Part shown: positions 33,452-46,812 of the stretch, piece after piece | Layout: each line of letters begins with the position of its first letter | How positions within the stretch are numbered: the first letter of the stretch is position 1 | Assembly (NCBI GenBank): GCA_007922195.1 | Contig: ML681990.1 | Location: 41,996,411 to 42,060,410, forward strand | DNA from: Podocnemis expansa | Lineage: Eukaryota; Chordata; Testudines; Podocnemididae | Direction: 5' to 3' | DNA length: 64,000 bases | Made by a program: the position numbers and the translations under genes | Notes under the pieces: generated by a model | The model's database searches: none | Told to the model about the DNA's origin: nothing | Seen by the model: only the letters and a program-made list of their open reading frames with translations

Positions 33452-36400
33452 GCTTTTAAAAGAACCCCCCCCCCTTTTTCCCCCCCCAGGGGGGGGGGGG
33501 GGAAGTGTGACACTCAGTGAGCCAAATCTTTTCTCATACACTTTAATGAAACTACCTGAATAAGTAAGAGAAAGGGAATTTGGCACTTTTCTCATTTTTG
33601 GTATATTAATTGTGCAGACCCTTATCTTCAGGGAGATTAGTTTAGAATTTAATGCAGTTATCTGTAAATCAACATATGGGGCCCAGTCTTGCAGTCCTGA
33701 AACCCATTAACTTCAACAGAGTTTAATAAAAATACGTTCTGCAGACAGGGATTCACAGTTATGACAGACAGTTTCTTTACCAAAGACACCCCTGTCTTAA
33801 GCCCCAAACACGCTCCAACAGTAGGGTGATGTGACCTTTACAAACATGTGCTATGTTTTGTGCTCCTATATAAAATGTGCTATTAGCTGAATCAAGGAAA
33901 AATTTTTATCTGACTGTTTTTAAAGCAAGAGATGTAAATGTAAATGGAAAGAAAAACTCACTTTATTTTTCTTTTAACATAAAATAGCCAACATTTATTT
34001 ATTAAACACTTCCAATGTGTCAAATATAGTAAGTATCCATGTCAATAGTAACTTCACATATGGTATTTTATTCAAAATAAAGAGAAGAAAATATACATGT
34101 TTTTAGAAAGAACTTCATGATGATTCCTTGATATCATCTAATCAGCACATAACCCAGACAACGGTGTGTCTTGTGGAAATTGTATATAAAAATGTATAGT
34201 TTCCCCTGGCTTTATTCTACATATTATTATTTGTGTCATTTTAGTGGAACTTCCGGGCTTTTCTAGAGTGATTTTTGATAGGTTCATCAATAGGGAACAT
34301 AACCCAAAGCAGGCAGATAACAAGGACGTGGTTACAGATAACTGTCATAAATTTTATGTGGAGATTCAATTCCACTCTGAAAAGTGACTTTGAAAATAGG
34401 TGTAGGATTACATATTTATTGTGCTCCATGATCCAGTTTTGCTAAGCACCTCTCAGGAGGATCTTGGCACCTCACAGGCCTTGAATATGTAAATGTGCCT
34501 GATTTACAAAGCAGAAAGGGAAATTTTCTCATGATCAGCCCTGCCAAGTCAGATTAGACTCTGAAAGTAGTACTAGGTTCATTCCTTCTCATGCCTTGTC
34601 ACCTGAAATAAATACTAGGCATATTATGCCTCGAGTTATGTCTGTGCAATCCCATGGCCTTCAATAAATTTGTAAAGGTAGAACTGATTGAAATGTAGCT
34701 AACAAATCTGTTGATGCACAATACGTAATAAACTCCAGTTCATTCATCATTAATGGCATTGTTTCTGTAGGCCTAGCCTCAATAAACCAAAAATCTCAAC
34801 ACATGTTTACCAGTAAACCTAAGCAGGTACATCTCTGAATACACTCCAGCAACACAAATACTGTGCAAGGAGGTGCCATTTATAGTAAGTCATTTTTCAG
34901 AGTAGACCTATACTTTAAACTGTACATTTTTCATCCAATGACATTACTATAGTTGGGAGACTTCTGCTCTTTGGGGATGGGGGGGAGGGATCTCTACATC
35001 ATTCATCCCATGCCATGCCTCAGGAGGAACTGCAATGAGATGTGGCCCATGAGCAGAGAATGCTACCTTCCAGCATGCAGAACATAAGCAAAAATATCCC
35101 TGGTTTTTTTTTCAGTGAACTTTGAAACTCCTTTGTACAACACACTGTTGAAGGCAGAATAGGACCTTTACTTTACTTCATTGGTTAAGTAAACAATCTG
35201 ATAGATCTGGCTTCTTGATAGTTAATTATGCATTCACTGCTAGTTAAAAGTGAATGCCTTTTTACAGATCAATGGTACTTTCATAGCAGTTGTGCTGTCA
35301 CATGTATAACGTCAAATTAACACTCAGCCTATCTGTGATCCCAATTGTCAATGATTTCGGAATTAAAATTCCAAATGCATCTAACTTTACATCAGTTTTT
35401 ATATACAAATGTATCAATAAAAATGTGTAGTATACCAAGGAGAACACATCACAATAATGTGGATTTAGGTCCTACTTGTTATATTATAAAACAGGCTTGG
35501 TGACTGATACCATAATCAAATTCCATAATCTACAACATCTTTTTTTTCTTTCTTCTATTCCATATCTCCAAAAGAAGGTCTTGCTAGACCATATTTAGTA
35601 CAAAGAAATTTAAACTTAAATTATGTTTCCCTTAAAAGTAAGTACTGACTGCAACAGAAGAGGAAATTATTGTTCATACACACCCCCACCCCCATATGTT
35701 CTGCAGTGCACTCATAATGGTAGGTTCTACTTGATATATACTATTACAAGTTGACATTGAAATTAAGCATTTAGCTCTTCTCCGGAACAGAAAAACCTAA
35801 GTGAGATTTGTGGATCAATACTATCTATTCTAGTAAGAATGCAGTTCAGCATTTTTTGTGACAGTTGAAATTAATGATCATCTCTTAGAGTCAGGCATAC
35901 ATTCTTACCTCTGAACACAAGGATTTACGAACCTAATCCAAGACCAATGAAGCTAACAGGTGTTCTTTCCATTGACTTCAGTGGGTTTTGGATCAGGCCA
36001 AATATTAACTAACGTTAATAAAAGCTGCAAGTATAAATCCCCATGTTCAAGAGAAAAAAACACACCCCAGGGTATTCCAAGCATCCTTAGTTTCTTATTG
36101 TTGTTCTTCCTGACTCTAAAGCACACCTGGGCAATGATAAGAATGGAATGATGAACAGCCTGTGTACACATATTACATAAACTCATTAGCATTTAGAAAA
36201 ACATCTCAGCTATCATGAACTGAACTAGTATAATAGGCATAAAAAATAATTCACACTCTTATAATGTGTCATTAAACAAAAAATCATCAAGAATGTTAGC
36301 AATATACTTACATGGCTCTTGCTATTAATCACAGTATCCAGAAAAATGGGTGTAACAAACCCCAACGTCTTGATTCAATACACTTCATAGTAAAAGCTAG

Positions 36401-37880
36401 AGTGATTATATTTTATATTCAAAATTACATTAGAAGCCATTCTGGTAAATAAATTCTAGGAGCTCATTTCCACCATGTATTCAAAAAAGTAAATACAGAA
36501 AGCACAGTAAGTGCATCTTGCACTTCTTAGGGGCCATAGAGTTTACATTGTGTACTACTGCGTTTTGGCAGATCAGTTTGTGAGATTTCAACATCTGAAC
36601 TCACAAACTTGGTAAATCTCTAACCAATATGTAAGCTTACAAGTCCTGAGTTACACATTTTGTTCACCATATGCCTTGTTCTGGCAGTTCAAGGCAGGAT
36701 GGACTTACTTGCTATTTGTCCACTCCACATTAGTTAATGTAGGTCAGATTAGTAACTGAGATTGGTATTATGCAAGATAAACATTTTGAAATGGACAGCT
36801 AAAAAAAACCCCAAAAAACAAAAAACCTATATCCAAACAGTGTGTGAACAGCAAGTACACTGTATAACTTGTGCCTCATTTCTCATAGACAATTCCTGAT
36901 AGCTGCAAACAAAAATATTTGTACATATAACCCAAGAATGAAGTGTTTTTCATCAATGTGCTTTTCACCTTTTGAATGTATTTATCTTTTTCCTACAAGC
37001 TTTCACTGTTCTTTTGCATTCCACCACACATGGAGTTTTGAAACAATTCTGTTAAATGGATTTTTCCACCTATTCTACTAAGGGGTACTGGATAATTCTT
37101 GGATTATTTGTTAAATTAAGTTTATCTGCATAATTCATAGGAAACACATAGACTGAGAAATCCTGAGCACACTGAAATCTATGGGAGTTTTGCCATTGAC
37201 TACAATTCAGTTGGGATTTCACCCTGTATATGGATGAGTATAACCCCTTCATTAAATTCATAAATCCAAAAGGCTGAATTCTCCTCTTGTGTACATGGAT
37301 TTAACTGAAGTAGACTTTGGTCCAAAATCTACTAGGGAGAATCACAGTATTATATGATGTATCATGCTGGATTTTGCATTTGTATCACTAACTTCTTTGA
37401 AGAGGTGTAAAGTCACAGGTAGGCAGACAGGTCTATATTTACTTGGCATCTGACAAGTTCATCTGTCTTGGTTATTTCTAGAAGTTATTTGGAATATATT
37501 AGTAATGAAAAATGCCCCAGACCTTCTATTTTCAGACAGAAGTATGCAAATAACAGAAGTGTGGCATTACACAGCAGTTAGAGTCAACCTATGACCACTT
37601 CTAATGTTTGACTCATCTAGCTTTTGCAGTAGGAAAATAGCAAAATCCTGATGAAGTCAAAATTTTGGGCCCAGTTTACTTCTAATCCTGCAAACATATT
37701 CCACTTTTTGGTGCTACGCACATGGACATCCAAGATCAAAAGTGAATCTGAAAAATGTAAATATAAAAAATACAGTGCCCTCCCATTTATCTAAATGTTC
37801 TGGGGGACATCTGAAAGTTTCAGATAACCAAGTGTTCATATAAATGAAAGTGCTATGCAGGACTACAAGAGGAACACATT
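31701..37880. other. Long AT-rich intergenic stretch
   Basis: I found no gene, LTR or inverted-repeat element over about 6.2 kb. A cluster of homopolymers lies at 33419-33502. Short words such as 'ccattgacttcagtggg' (about 35970) and 'gccattgactacaattcag' (about 37190) recur, hinting at very old repeats. Confidence 0.45.
33419..33502. repeat. Poly-A, poly-C and poly-G run cluster
   Basis: About 30 A residues are followed within 16 bases by runs of C, T, C and 14 G residues. The C and G runs could pair as a hairpin or form a G-quadruplex. Such tracts are also common sites of assembly or polymerase error. Confidence 0.8.
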
Positions 37881-38360
37881 GGGTATGTCCATACACATTG
37901 TTTAGATCAAAATAATACTGGTTAATTCGATTTAAAAAATGATAGGTCCACATGACGTTCCCTTTTTTTGAAATGAGGAAAGTCATATCGATATAATAAA
38001 ACCTAGTATTATATTGATATGATGGTTAAATTGAAATTGTTATTTCAAAATAACATAGTCAGGACATGTTATTTTGATTTAACTGTTAAATCGATTTAAC
38101 ACTTTTTGCCCCTCTCCTTCCCAGGTGCTTTCCTTTTTCCTATATATTGGGTGGGGGCATGGCCCTTCTAGGGGGCCATGTTGCCACACCTCCCATGGCG
38201 CCTCTCTCCTAAATCAAAATAGCAAGTCCTGTCTATGGACATGCTATTTTGATTTGAGTTTCTAGTGGGGACCTATTAAATCGATTTAATGATTTTTATA
38301 TCAATTTTATTAAATTGATATAAGTTAAATTGGTTTAGCTGTGTAAGTGTGGACATAGCC
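37881..38360. mobile_element. PIF/Harbinger-type MITE, ATCGATTTAA subfamily
   Basis: The left end is GGGTATGTCCATACAC and the right end GTGTGGACATAGCC. Flanks ATT and CTT are an imperfect 3-bp duplication. The interior repeats AATCGATTTAA / TTAAATCGAT-like words. An internal GC block (about 38150-38220, 'gccatgttgccacacctccc') closely matches 13778-13810 of the large Harbinger element, so it appears to be an internally deleted relative of it. Confidence 0.8.
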
Positions 38361-38419
38361 CTTGTGGATTTGGATAACTGGGATTTTGGTGAAAAGGAAT
38401 TTGGATAACATGAATTATA

Positions 38420-38630
38420 CAAACAAGGCATCCTGTGGCACTTTTAAAGGCTAACCAATTTATTTGTCGTATGAGCTTTCATGGACAGAATCCCACATTG
38501 TCTGATGAATGAAAATGAAGTGGGATTGTCCTCATGAAAGCTCATGAGACAAATAAATTGGTTAGTCTTTAAAAGTGCCACAGAACTCCTTGTTTGTTTT
38601 GCTCAAATAAACTGACATGGCTTCCCTCTG
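38420..38630. mobile_element. Short palindromic PLE copy
   Basis: The 211-bp copy is flanked by the duplication GAATTATA (38412-38419 and 38631-38638). An inverted arm ('ggcatcctgtggcac...tttatttgtcgtatgagctttcatgg') faces its direct copy ('catgaaagctcatgagacaaataaattggttag...gtgccacag'). The end module 'actgacatggcttccctctg' follows. It has the same architecture as 22065-22562 but with a much shorter loop. Confidence 0.72.
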
Positions 38631-38638
38631 GAATTATA

Positions 38639-41025
38639 ACATCGTGGAAGCACTATCAGGCAGTTCTCCAAAACAGACAGAAATATTGTATTTGTATAAT
38701 AGGAATATTTTTGAAAATTTGATAATAGAAAAACTATTATTATACTATTAGCACAACAATGAATGGTTATAAACAAGACTTTATTTTAGCATTCTAAACC
38801 ACTATATTTACAAATACGACCTGAAAGATTCTAGTTTAAGTCACAAAAAATGGTTTGGCTTTTTTTTTTAATTTTGGTTTTTTGCTTTTTTTGACATTCT
38901 TTCTCTCCTCAATCCTGACTGTCACCCCTGCAATACATCATGTCACTGCTAATGAGTTTACCTCACTTGGATCTGGGATAACAAACTGTCCAGTAGAGAT
39001 GCAGCAATGACAAGTAGGAGAGCACATTGCAGATAAAGTAACTGTAAAACTGGAGTTTAAGATTCATTTTCATAAACATTTTCTGAATGTAGTTATGAAA
39101 AGCTCAGCCCTGTATTGTTTATTCACCCTAATCTCCAGCGAAATCATCGACTTCCTGGGAGCCGTTAGAATGCACACACCTATCCTTCTGACCCACCCTC
39201 TTAGCAAGTCTCCCTCTGTTCTATTTTTCTGGCTTCCACCTCCCTCCACTTCAGCTCTGATAAAATCGCTGTCTTCAGTGCCATGTTGGTCTGTTACTCT
39301 TCCAGCCATTCGGAGGCTTTTCCCACACAGTCTCATGGAATACTCTCCCCTACCTCAGCCAGTAAACCAGTTGAATCTCTTTCTCGTTTTCGAATCTCTT
39401 TCTCTGCAAGAATGCACACCTGCTAGAATGTTCACAATAAGCCAAGAATAATTTTATAAAACAAAAAAACTCTTAACTGAACCATCAAGATGTGCACAGG
39501 CTTCAGCTAAATGTTCATGTGATCTTATCATTCCCACATTGTCTTTCCATGTTACTTGCACTAAAAGCGGGAGTGTAAACTCTGCGGGACATGGAGGATG
39601 CTTTAGTATTGCTTTCTGAAGCCTGTAGAACACTTTATGGTGCTGCCAACATAAATCATAAATAAAATAACAGACTGCAGATTAGGTGCCAACTGTGATT
39701 GTGAAAAGCAGAAGCCAAAATTGCAATTAATTAAAAAACTCCTTTCAACAGCAACTCATCTCAGTTTGATGTGTGAAACCACACTTACTTCAAGACGTAC
39801 AGCTAGGGGACTAACTAAGATGAGAAATGATCCCAGGAGCTAACCATAACCCACCACCAGAGGAAACCACAAGGATCGTCAGCATGCATAACAATGCCAA
39901 CCCTCCTTAAGGGCAAATACCCAACTGAGAGATATGGCCTTCACTGGCACCAGCACTAATGAATCTGGCTGAAAGAAAAAGGGGCTATAGCAATGATTTG
40001 TGAAGGGCTTTGAAAGACAGTTCTAATGCTGGCCAAGGGAAATTAACAGAATACAGCTCAGCTGCAATGTTTAACCATATTCAGGTGCTACCTTTGCCTT
40101 CTTCTCCAGTGATTTCTATGGAGCTCATCACCACACTGCCCGAGAATTGCATCTTGTTAATGAGGGTCCAGTGCTAACCCAGTCAGAGCTCAAAATGGGA
40201 CAAAAAGACAGAGTACAACAGCATTATACACTTAATCAAGAAACCGAAGTAAGGTCAAAGGCGACAGCAGTTATGGCAAAGATGAAAAAGGGACAATTCA
40301 CACACTATGGCAATTTTACTCCACAGTTCCAGGCTGTAGTGCACTATCTATCCATTAAGCTAGCCAGGCAGTAATTTTAAGGCCAAACACAGGCAACACT
40401 TTTTAAATGTAGACTCCAAAAATGCCCCTGTATATTTTTGGTGATCATCTCTTCACATGTACAAGTGGTATTTATGAATATAAATCAGGTAACTGTGTCT
40501 GTCTGCCCATCGTGGATGGGAATATGTAGCGTATACATGTTCAAAATTTGTGTGAGCAGTGTTGGGGCCATGCTGGGCCTGGTTTTAAAATGCTGCCCCT
40601 TTGATTTTATTTTCTCTGCCCATTTATTATTTTTGTAGTGATGCAGGTTTCTAAAGCTAAGAGAGGAAAGCACTTATCTCATACACAAGATTACTATTAT
40701 CACAAGTAAAAAAAATTCAGCTAGTATTAATTTTATCATAGAAAAGACTGCAGTTCCTGTTCACAGATTTATCTTTCCACCGCCCAATGCTCAGTTCTAA
40801 TATAAACCTTTTCCCTTTAGAGAAAAACTCAATGTATATCACAAAGTACATACCAAGTGGGATGGAGTCGATTATTCTCTCCCTGCACAAAGTGCTATGT
40901 ATATAATTTCAATTAGTATTGATGTGTAGGCGACTTGTGTCAGTAACATCCGCTAGGAGAAAATAGATACCCTCCTCTCCGGAAAAAAAAAAAAATTGTC
41001 TTTTAGATAGTTTGAAAGAGAGTGA
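38639..41025. other. Region downstream of CMYA5, possible 3' UTR
   Basis: No gene is recognised. The part next to 41026 should include the CMYA5 3' untranslated region on the minus strand. I could not single out its polyadenylation site among several AATAAA-like words. Confidence 0.4.
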
Positions 41026-41349
<324 letters not shown>

Positions 41350-41688
41350 TTATTTCCCAGGCCCAGCCATTAACAAATTACTACCTCTCACACAAACATT
41401 TTGTACAGTGCAATCCCCACACCGAAGGAGATCTTTAAGATTCATGAAACTTGCTTCTAAACTTATTTCACAATATTACCCGTACATTGTGAAATCCTAC
41501 ACTAGCACCTCAGAATGTCAGAACTCTCTTCAAGAGAAACACACCCATTTTGATCTTATTCATCAATGTCATCACCATTCTTTTCCTGCTTTGGAGCCCA
41601 GTTATGGCCTAATGGGGATTCAAGGATGCTTGATGCCTATCAAATCAGGTCCTATTTGCTTCAAATGCTGAATTTATTTTATTTGTGG

Positions 41689-42047
41689 TGTAAAAAATGC
41701 AGCTAGAGAGCACTGATACGGGTAGCCATTGTTTGCAGGCTTGATTGCCATGTACCACATAGCCTTATCTTGTCTGGTTGAAACTGCATTTTTCTGTCTT
41801 CACTGCCATAAAAGGAAAAGCTGTAGCCTGTGCCAAAAAGAAACTGCCATATCTTGTTACTGTTGTTTCCTGTATGTATGCAAATATGTAAGTGTTGCTG
41901 AAAGTTATAAAAGACCCTGTAATGCATTATGGGGTCGGAGACCAGCCTTCGTTCTCTCCCGGTGAGCACTCTCATATCTCTTTTCCTGTAATAAAATAAG
42001 CTTTGCTGATGCACTCAAGTCTGTCTTTTCAAGAGTTTTCCTTGACA
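41689..42047 (+). repeat. Solo LTR of an endogenous retrovirus
   Basis: The 359-bp LTR starts TGTAAAAAATGC and ends CCTTGACA, flanked by the 4-bp duplication GTGG (41685-41688 and 42048-42051). It has a TATA box (TATAAAAG, 41906-41913) and AATAAA (41990-41995), in U3-R-U5 order on the plus strand. The 4-bp duplication fits gammaretrovirus-like (class I) elements. No internal sequence remains. It lies in the last intron of CMYA5, antisense to the gene. Confidence 0.75.
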
Positions 42048-42777
42048 GTGGTAATATGCTCAGCTTCAGGATTAAATAAAAAACATATTTCCCAATGGAT
42101 TCCATTTTATCTGAATCTGTAGTATAGTTGTGCCCTATTAATGAAACTATGATTTTGGCATGGAAATTTTTAGTAAATTTCATGACAGAAGTGCAAGGGG
42201 ACAAAGATAAGGGCTGGTCTACCTAGGCAGGATTTTGACGGCAGTCAAAGGAAGATACGCAAAGTACTTACAATACCTGAGACTGCCCCTTTCCCTCATA
42301 CCACACCTACAGACATCAGGGGCACTCAAGCTGGATGCCCCTCATTACAAAAGAATGAGAGGACTAGCAGGCAATTCTTTGTGCAGCCTCCAGGACTCTG
42401 GAATGTGCTCCCTGCTCCCGAAGTGACTTTCTGGTCATGCTCCAAAAGATATTTTTGAAACAGTTTTGCAAGAGGTTTGAGAACATGTTTCCAGAATTGT
42501 GAGGTGCCTGGAGTGGCTTTTCTGAGCCTGATCTGCTAGCTTGTTGAGCTGAATTGGGTTCATTTACACCTGATAACTATTTAGTTTTAAAGCTGTTTTC
42601 AGACTAAGTGTTAGGGCATCTAGAAATTTTGCACAGGTTTCTTTTTAAGTATCTGACTTAAACCCAAAGAAATAAGAAGCACACAAACATGTCTTCTACC
42701 ATGAACAAAAATGAGAGGGTCTATTACTTAAGTAAAGGGCATGTAACTTTGCAAGTAGCTAGATTCACTAAGCATTA

Positions 42778-42981
<204 letters not shown>

Positions 42982-43430
42982 CTAGTATTTCAGCAGTGAC
43001 CACATAATGTTCTCTTTATCATATGGTAGTACTGTATATGGCTTAGGTGTTTACCTCCTACTCCTAACTGCATAAAAGGCTTAGTTACTTTTAGCAAAAA
43101 TCCTGAGTCTCCTGCACATTGTAATAAACTCACCATGAGAATGTAAAACTATTAAATATTATATAAAGCCATATGATGTCCATGAAAAGACACACAAGGA
43201 TGCAGAATAACAGTTTCATAAATACCTGGATGATTTAGGAGCTTAAGCCCCAATCTCAAAAGACACTTATGCACTAAGGGCTTGTCTGCGCTAAAATTTT
43301 GTGCTTTTATTATATCTGTTTCGTTAGATTGGAAAAAAAGAATCATGTATAAAGAGATAACAATATAAAGGTGCTTGTACTGGCATAGATTACTGAAACT
43401 CAGGAACCTTTAGGCTCTTGAGTCACTTAG

Positions 43431-43650
43431 GGTGGATCTACACTTAAAATGCTGCATTGGCACAGCCAAACCAATGTAGTGCTTTAATGGAGATTCTCTA
43501 AGCAGATGGGAGTTAATCCATCCCGCCCCCGAGAAGCAGTATCTATGTTGGCAGAAGACATTCTCCTGCTGACATAGCTCTGTCTGCATGGGGAATGAGA
43601 TTGGTATAACTATGGTGTGTATCCTTAAGCAACATAATTAGACCGATATA
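43431..43650. mobile_element. Degenerate MITE related to 5733-5924
   Basis: It begins GGTGGATCTACACTTAAAATGCTGC and shares spaced words with 5733-5924 (taacacaga/agtgtag, aagcagtatctatgttggcaga). The right end is poorly preserved and its limit is approximate. Confidence 0.5.
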
Positions 43651-43774
43651 GGGCTGTGATGTGGACTACTAGACCCTTGATGGTTTTGGAAATTATACCC
43701 ATAATCAAAATGGGGTGAATTTTTTTTCCAGTGAACTAAAAATTCAGATGAGAAGATAGTCTTCTCAGTAACCT

Positions 43775-44515
43775 TTAGCCCAGTGGTTAGGGCACTATGG
43801 TATGTAGGCAGGCCCACCAACAGCAATTCCAGACCCCAGGATAGAAAAGTCAGTGGCCTCTCTAGAAAGAGATGACTGAGGTTTACAACAATGGGTGGCA
43901 GATGAAGGGTCGCCTTGGGGAGGCTAGCTCCCTTTCCCACCTCTTTCCCCACAGCCCTGCCACATTCCCCCCTGCTCCACCCCAGGCACCACCCCAATTC
44001 ACTCAGTCTGCTCATTGCTGCCTCCCTTTTTCTCAGATTTCCCTGCTCTGCCCCTTCCCCATCTTCCACACTTCCCTTCCCTTGAGGTGGCAAGTGATGG
44101 CAGGAGAGTTCAGTGGAAGAAGGGGGATACAGCAAACAGTGGTTGGAGGGGAAGTTCAGAGGAAAATAGAGATGCATGTGGCAAGCAATGGCAGAAGGGC
44201 TGAGTGGGGAAGATAAGCGAGGGGTAAGGAGGGACATGGCAAGCAGTGGGTGATGGGGCTGACGTGGTGATGTGGCAGAGAATTGGCGAGAGGACAGGAC
44301 CCATGGACAAACAGGGGTGCAGTGTGAGCAGGCCCACGGGAGAAAGAGACAGGACAGGGAGCTAGCCTCCGCAAAGGGAAGCTTCACCAGCCACCCATGG
44401 ATCTATCCCATCTTCCTGTGCCCTTTTAAACTGCCGGGTCCCTGACTTCTTTGCTTTTGCCCATTGAACCTCACTCACCCTAAGTGAGTGTCCTAACTAT
44501 CCTGCTACAGAGTCA
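43775..44515. repeat. Inverted tRNA-like ends around a hairpin block
   Basis: The left end reads AGCCCAGTGGTTAGGGCACT. The right end, inverted, reads AGCAGGATAGTTAGGACACTC and includes a box-B-like GGTTCAAT. Between them, GGAGGCTAGCTCCCT (about 43919) and AGGGAGCTAGCCTCC (about 44357) form a second inverted pair around a GC-rich core. Spurious frames of up to 249 codons run through it. It looks like a repeat inserted within a tRNA-derived inverted repeat. Confidence 0.5.
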
Positions 44516-44924
44516 CTCTCACTTACCCTATCTATGCCAGTGAATATTTATTGCCATTCATACAATATATATAGTGTCATTCATTGGCACTTCATAACGA
44601 GAGAATAGTGAATATTCCTAATGAAAGCAAAGTAAGATGATCAGCCATTTTTAACCATGGTCAATAGTGCAATAAAATCATATATCAGATCTTAAGGAAA
44701 TTTTCAGGACAAAAAGGGCCTTGAAGAGCCAGGGAACTGAGTGTGGGCAAAGACAAAGCCAATCAATCCAGCACATAGCTTCTTCTCTGAGCTCTTACCT
44801 GTGACTGGGCAACAAAACAAAATCCAGTGTTGATAACTGCACCGCAATCCATACTGGAAAACACAATCCCAACTATACTGACAAGACGATGGGGACCAAA
44901 TTAGCTGTTACCCCTCAACCTGGG

Positions 44925-45551
44925 CCATCCCAGGGGGGTGCAGGGTCTGGGGCCAATCAGCCTGCAGCCCCCTCCACCCCTGCACTTGGGGAGGCGGGGG
45001 GGGGGACCCAGAGGCTGGCCCCGCACTCCAGCCCCTCCCCGAGCCAGCCACTCTGCCCCCAGGGGTGGGGTGGGCTGGTCCATGGGTTGAGCTGTGCTCT
45101 CCTGGCCCATCTCTGGGCTGGTCCATCCTGCCTTCAGGGCAGAGCACAAGGTAGAGGCGAGAGAGCAGAGCCCAGCCTTTGGACTGGCCCACTCCACCCC
45201 TGAGCCAGCTGTTCCTCCCTGGGGGTGGGGTGAGCCGACCCAGAGTACACACCCGTTTCACATTCCCGCCCCCCACCACTTCCTTTGTCATGCGGGGCGG
45301 GGACAGCACAGCCATAGGGGCAGCAGTGCAGGCCCCATGTTGCCCTGCTCACAGCAGGACAGCACAAACTCCCATCCTGCTGCAGCTCTCTGCTGGCTGG
45401 GCTTAAGGTGGAACAGGGTTTAAGGTGGAGCCACCGCAATGCTACGTTACAGTGCATTCTTCTAGTTTTAGAGGCCCCGGAATGCTGGCAGCCTAAAAAT
45501 AGGGAGCCCCGGAACTGCGTTCTGGTGCGTTCCCCCTTTCTTTAACCCCTG
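44925..45551. mobile_element. GC-rich non-autonomous element (relative of 61599-62232)
   Basis: The right end CTTTAACCCCTG (45540-45551) is preceded by sequence that is the inverted counterpart of the left end of 61599-62232 ('gcgttctggtgcgttcc', 'ggagccccgg', 'aaaaatag'). The GC-rich core gives overlapping frames on both strands. I could not locate the left end or a duplication, so the left limit is approximate. Confidence 0.55.
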
Positions 45552-46559
45552 GCTGAAAGTATAACTGGGTTTAAAAAAGAATTGGAGTGTTTCTTCATCT
45601 GAGGATACACTGTTTTGTTATTCTTCTCTTCCTCTCAACATGAAAAGTTAGCCTATCATGTATTCAAAGTGTGTATTTTGATTATATATTGTATCCCACT
45701 TGCCCAACCTACAAACACTGAGGTTTTTTTTTCCTTTTTTTGTTTTAATATTTTGAGCTGTAAGGAACAGATAATACATGTCTCTTTTACTGATGTGAGT
45801 CAAATACTTTGCACTGGTCCAGGACTATGGCCTGCCCTGCAAAAATTAGAACAGTCGTCAGGCTGCTTTAGCTTACATCAAAAACCCAAACTGAGATATG
45901 AGAGCATGAAGGTGGTTGTTATGTTAGTTGAATCAGATAATCTGGCCCATTTCATCATCTGTATTAACAGTCTCTATTATATTGTTGTTGCTACCAGAAT
46001 GCAAATAAATCACTTAATAACACAATAATCAAACACAAGATCACTGCTATTTTTTTTTAAAACAACATTCCCTCAATACCTCAGTACTAGAATGGCCAGG
46101 CAGCTTTCTAAACTTCCATATTGATTTAACTTTTTTTTTAAATCAGCCATCATAAGTGAATACCATATGAGACAAGTGCTGTTTTATAAATCCAAATAAT
46201 TAAATAAATTGGCATGTTCACCAAACAAGTTCTATTTTAGATTTGTAGTTGTAATTATTTTCACTTCACAGCAATGCTAAAAGTGAAGCCCCATCCCATT
46301 CAGTTTCTAGAAACTAACTCTCCCATGCAATATGAGGCAGATTCTTGTTCTCATTGAAGAGGTGTTCTTTTCTGTCCTAAAGCAAGGTAAGTCCAGTTTC
46401 TCTCTGGGTTTGTGAGGAATACTCCAGTTCCTTGCATCCTATACAATCATTTCACAACTGTGTAAAAGGGGCTTAAAATGTTACTGTTTGATTAAGCATT
46501 TCGCACTCACGTGGTGCAGGGGTAGATGACTGTACAAGATACAAAGTAATGAAGGCTCA

Positions 46560-46745
46560 GCCAAACACAGGTTTTGCACTGATTTAACTAAATCAGGAGG
46601 AAAAAAATAAATCAGTAGAAAAACTAGTTTAGTTAAATTGGTGCAGCCTCCCAGCATGGATTCAGTTATACCATATCAAGGATTGCACAAGTTTAACTAA
46701 ACATATTTTCAGCTTAGTTAAAATGGTTCAAAATATGAGTGCAGT
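46560..46745. mobile_element. Degenerate MITE with TTTAACTAAA words
   Basis: The words GATTTAACTAAATC, TTTAGTTAAATTGG, GTTTAACTAAAC and CTTAGTTAAAATGG recur in both orientations. This resembles the palindrome-rich interiors of the Harbinger MITEs, but no terminal GGCTATGTC ends remain. It lies in a CMYA5 intron, next to the 46813-46912 exon. Confidence 0.4.
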
Positions 46746-46812
46746 GAAGCCAGAAGAGTGAAGTCCGATACTGAGACATCAGAACTCACATGCTCAGGAT
46801 TTTGATACTTAC

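Noticed and set aside
43638..44387. Minus-strand frame of 249 codons
   Set aside because: It runs through a skewed GC-rich repeat with inverted ends. The composition (Ser, Pro, Leu, His) follows the nucleotide skew and there is no domain.
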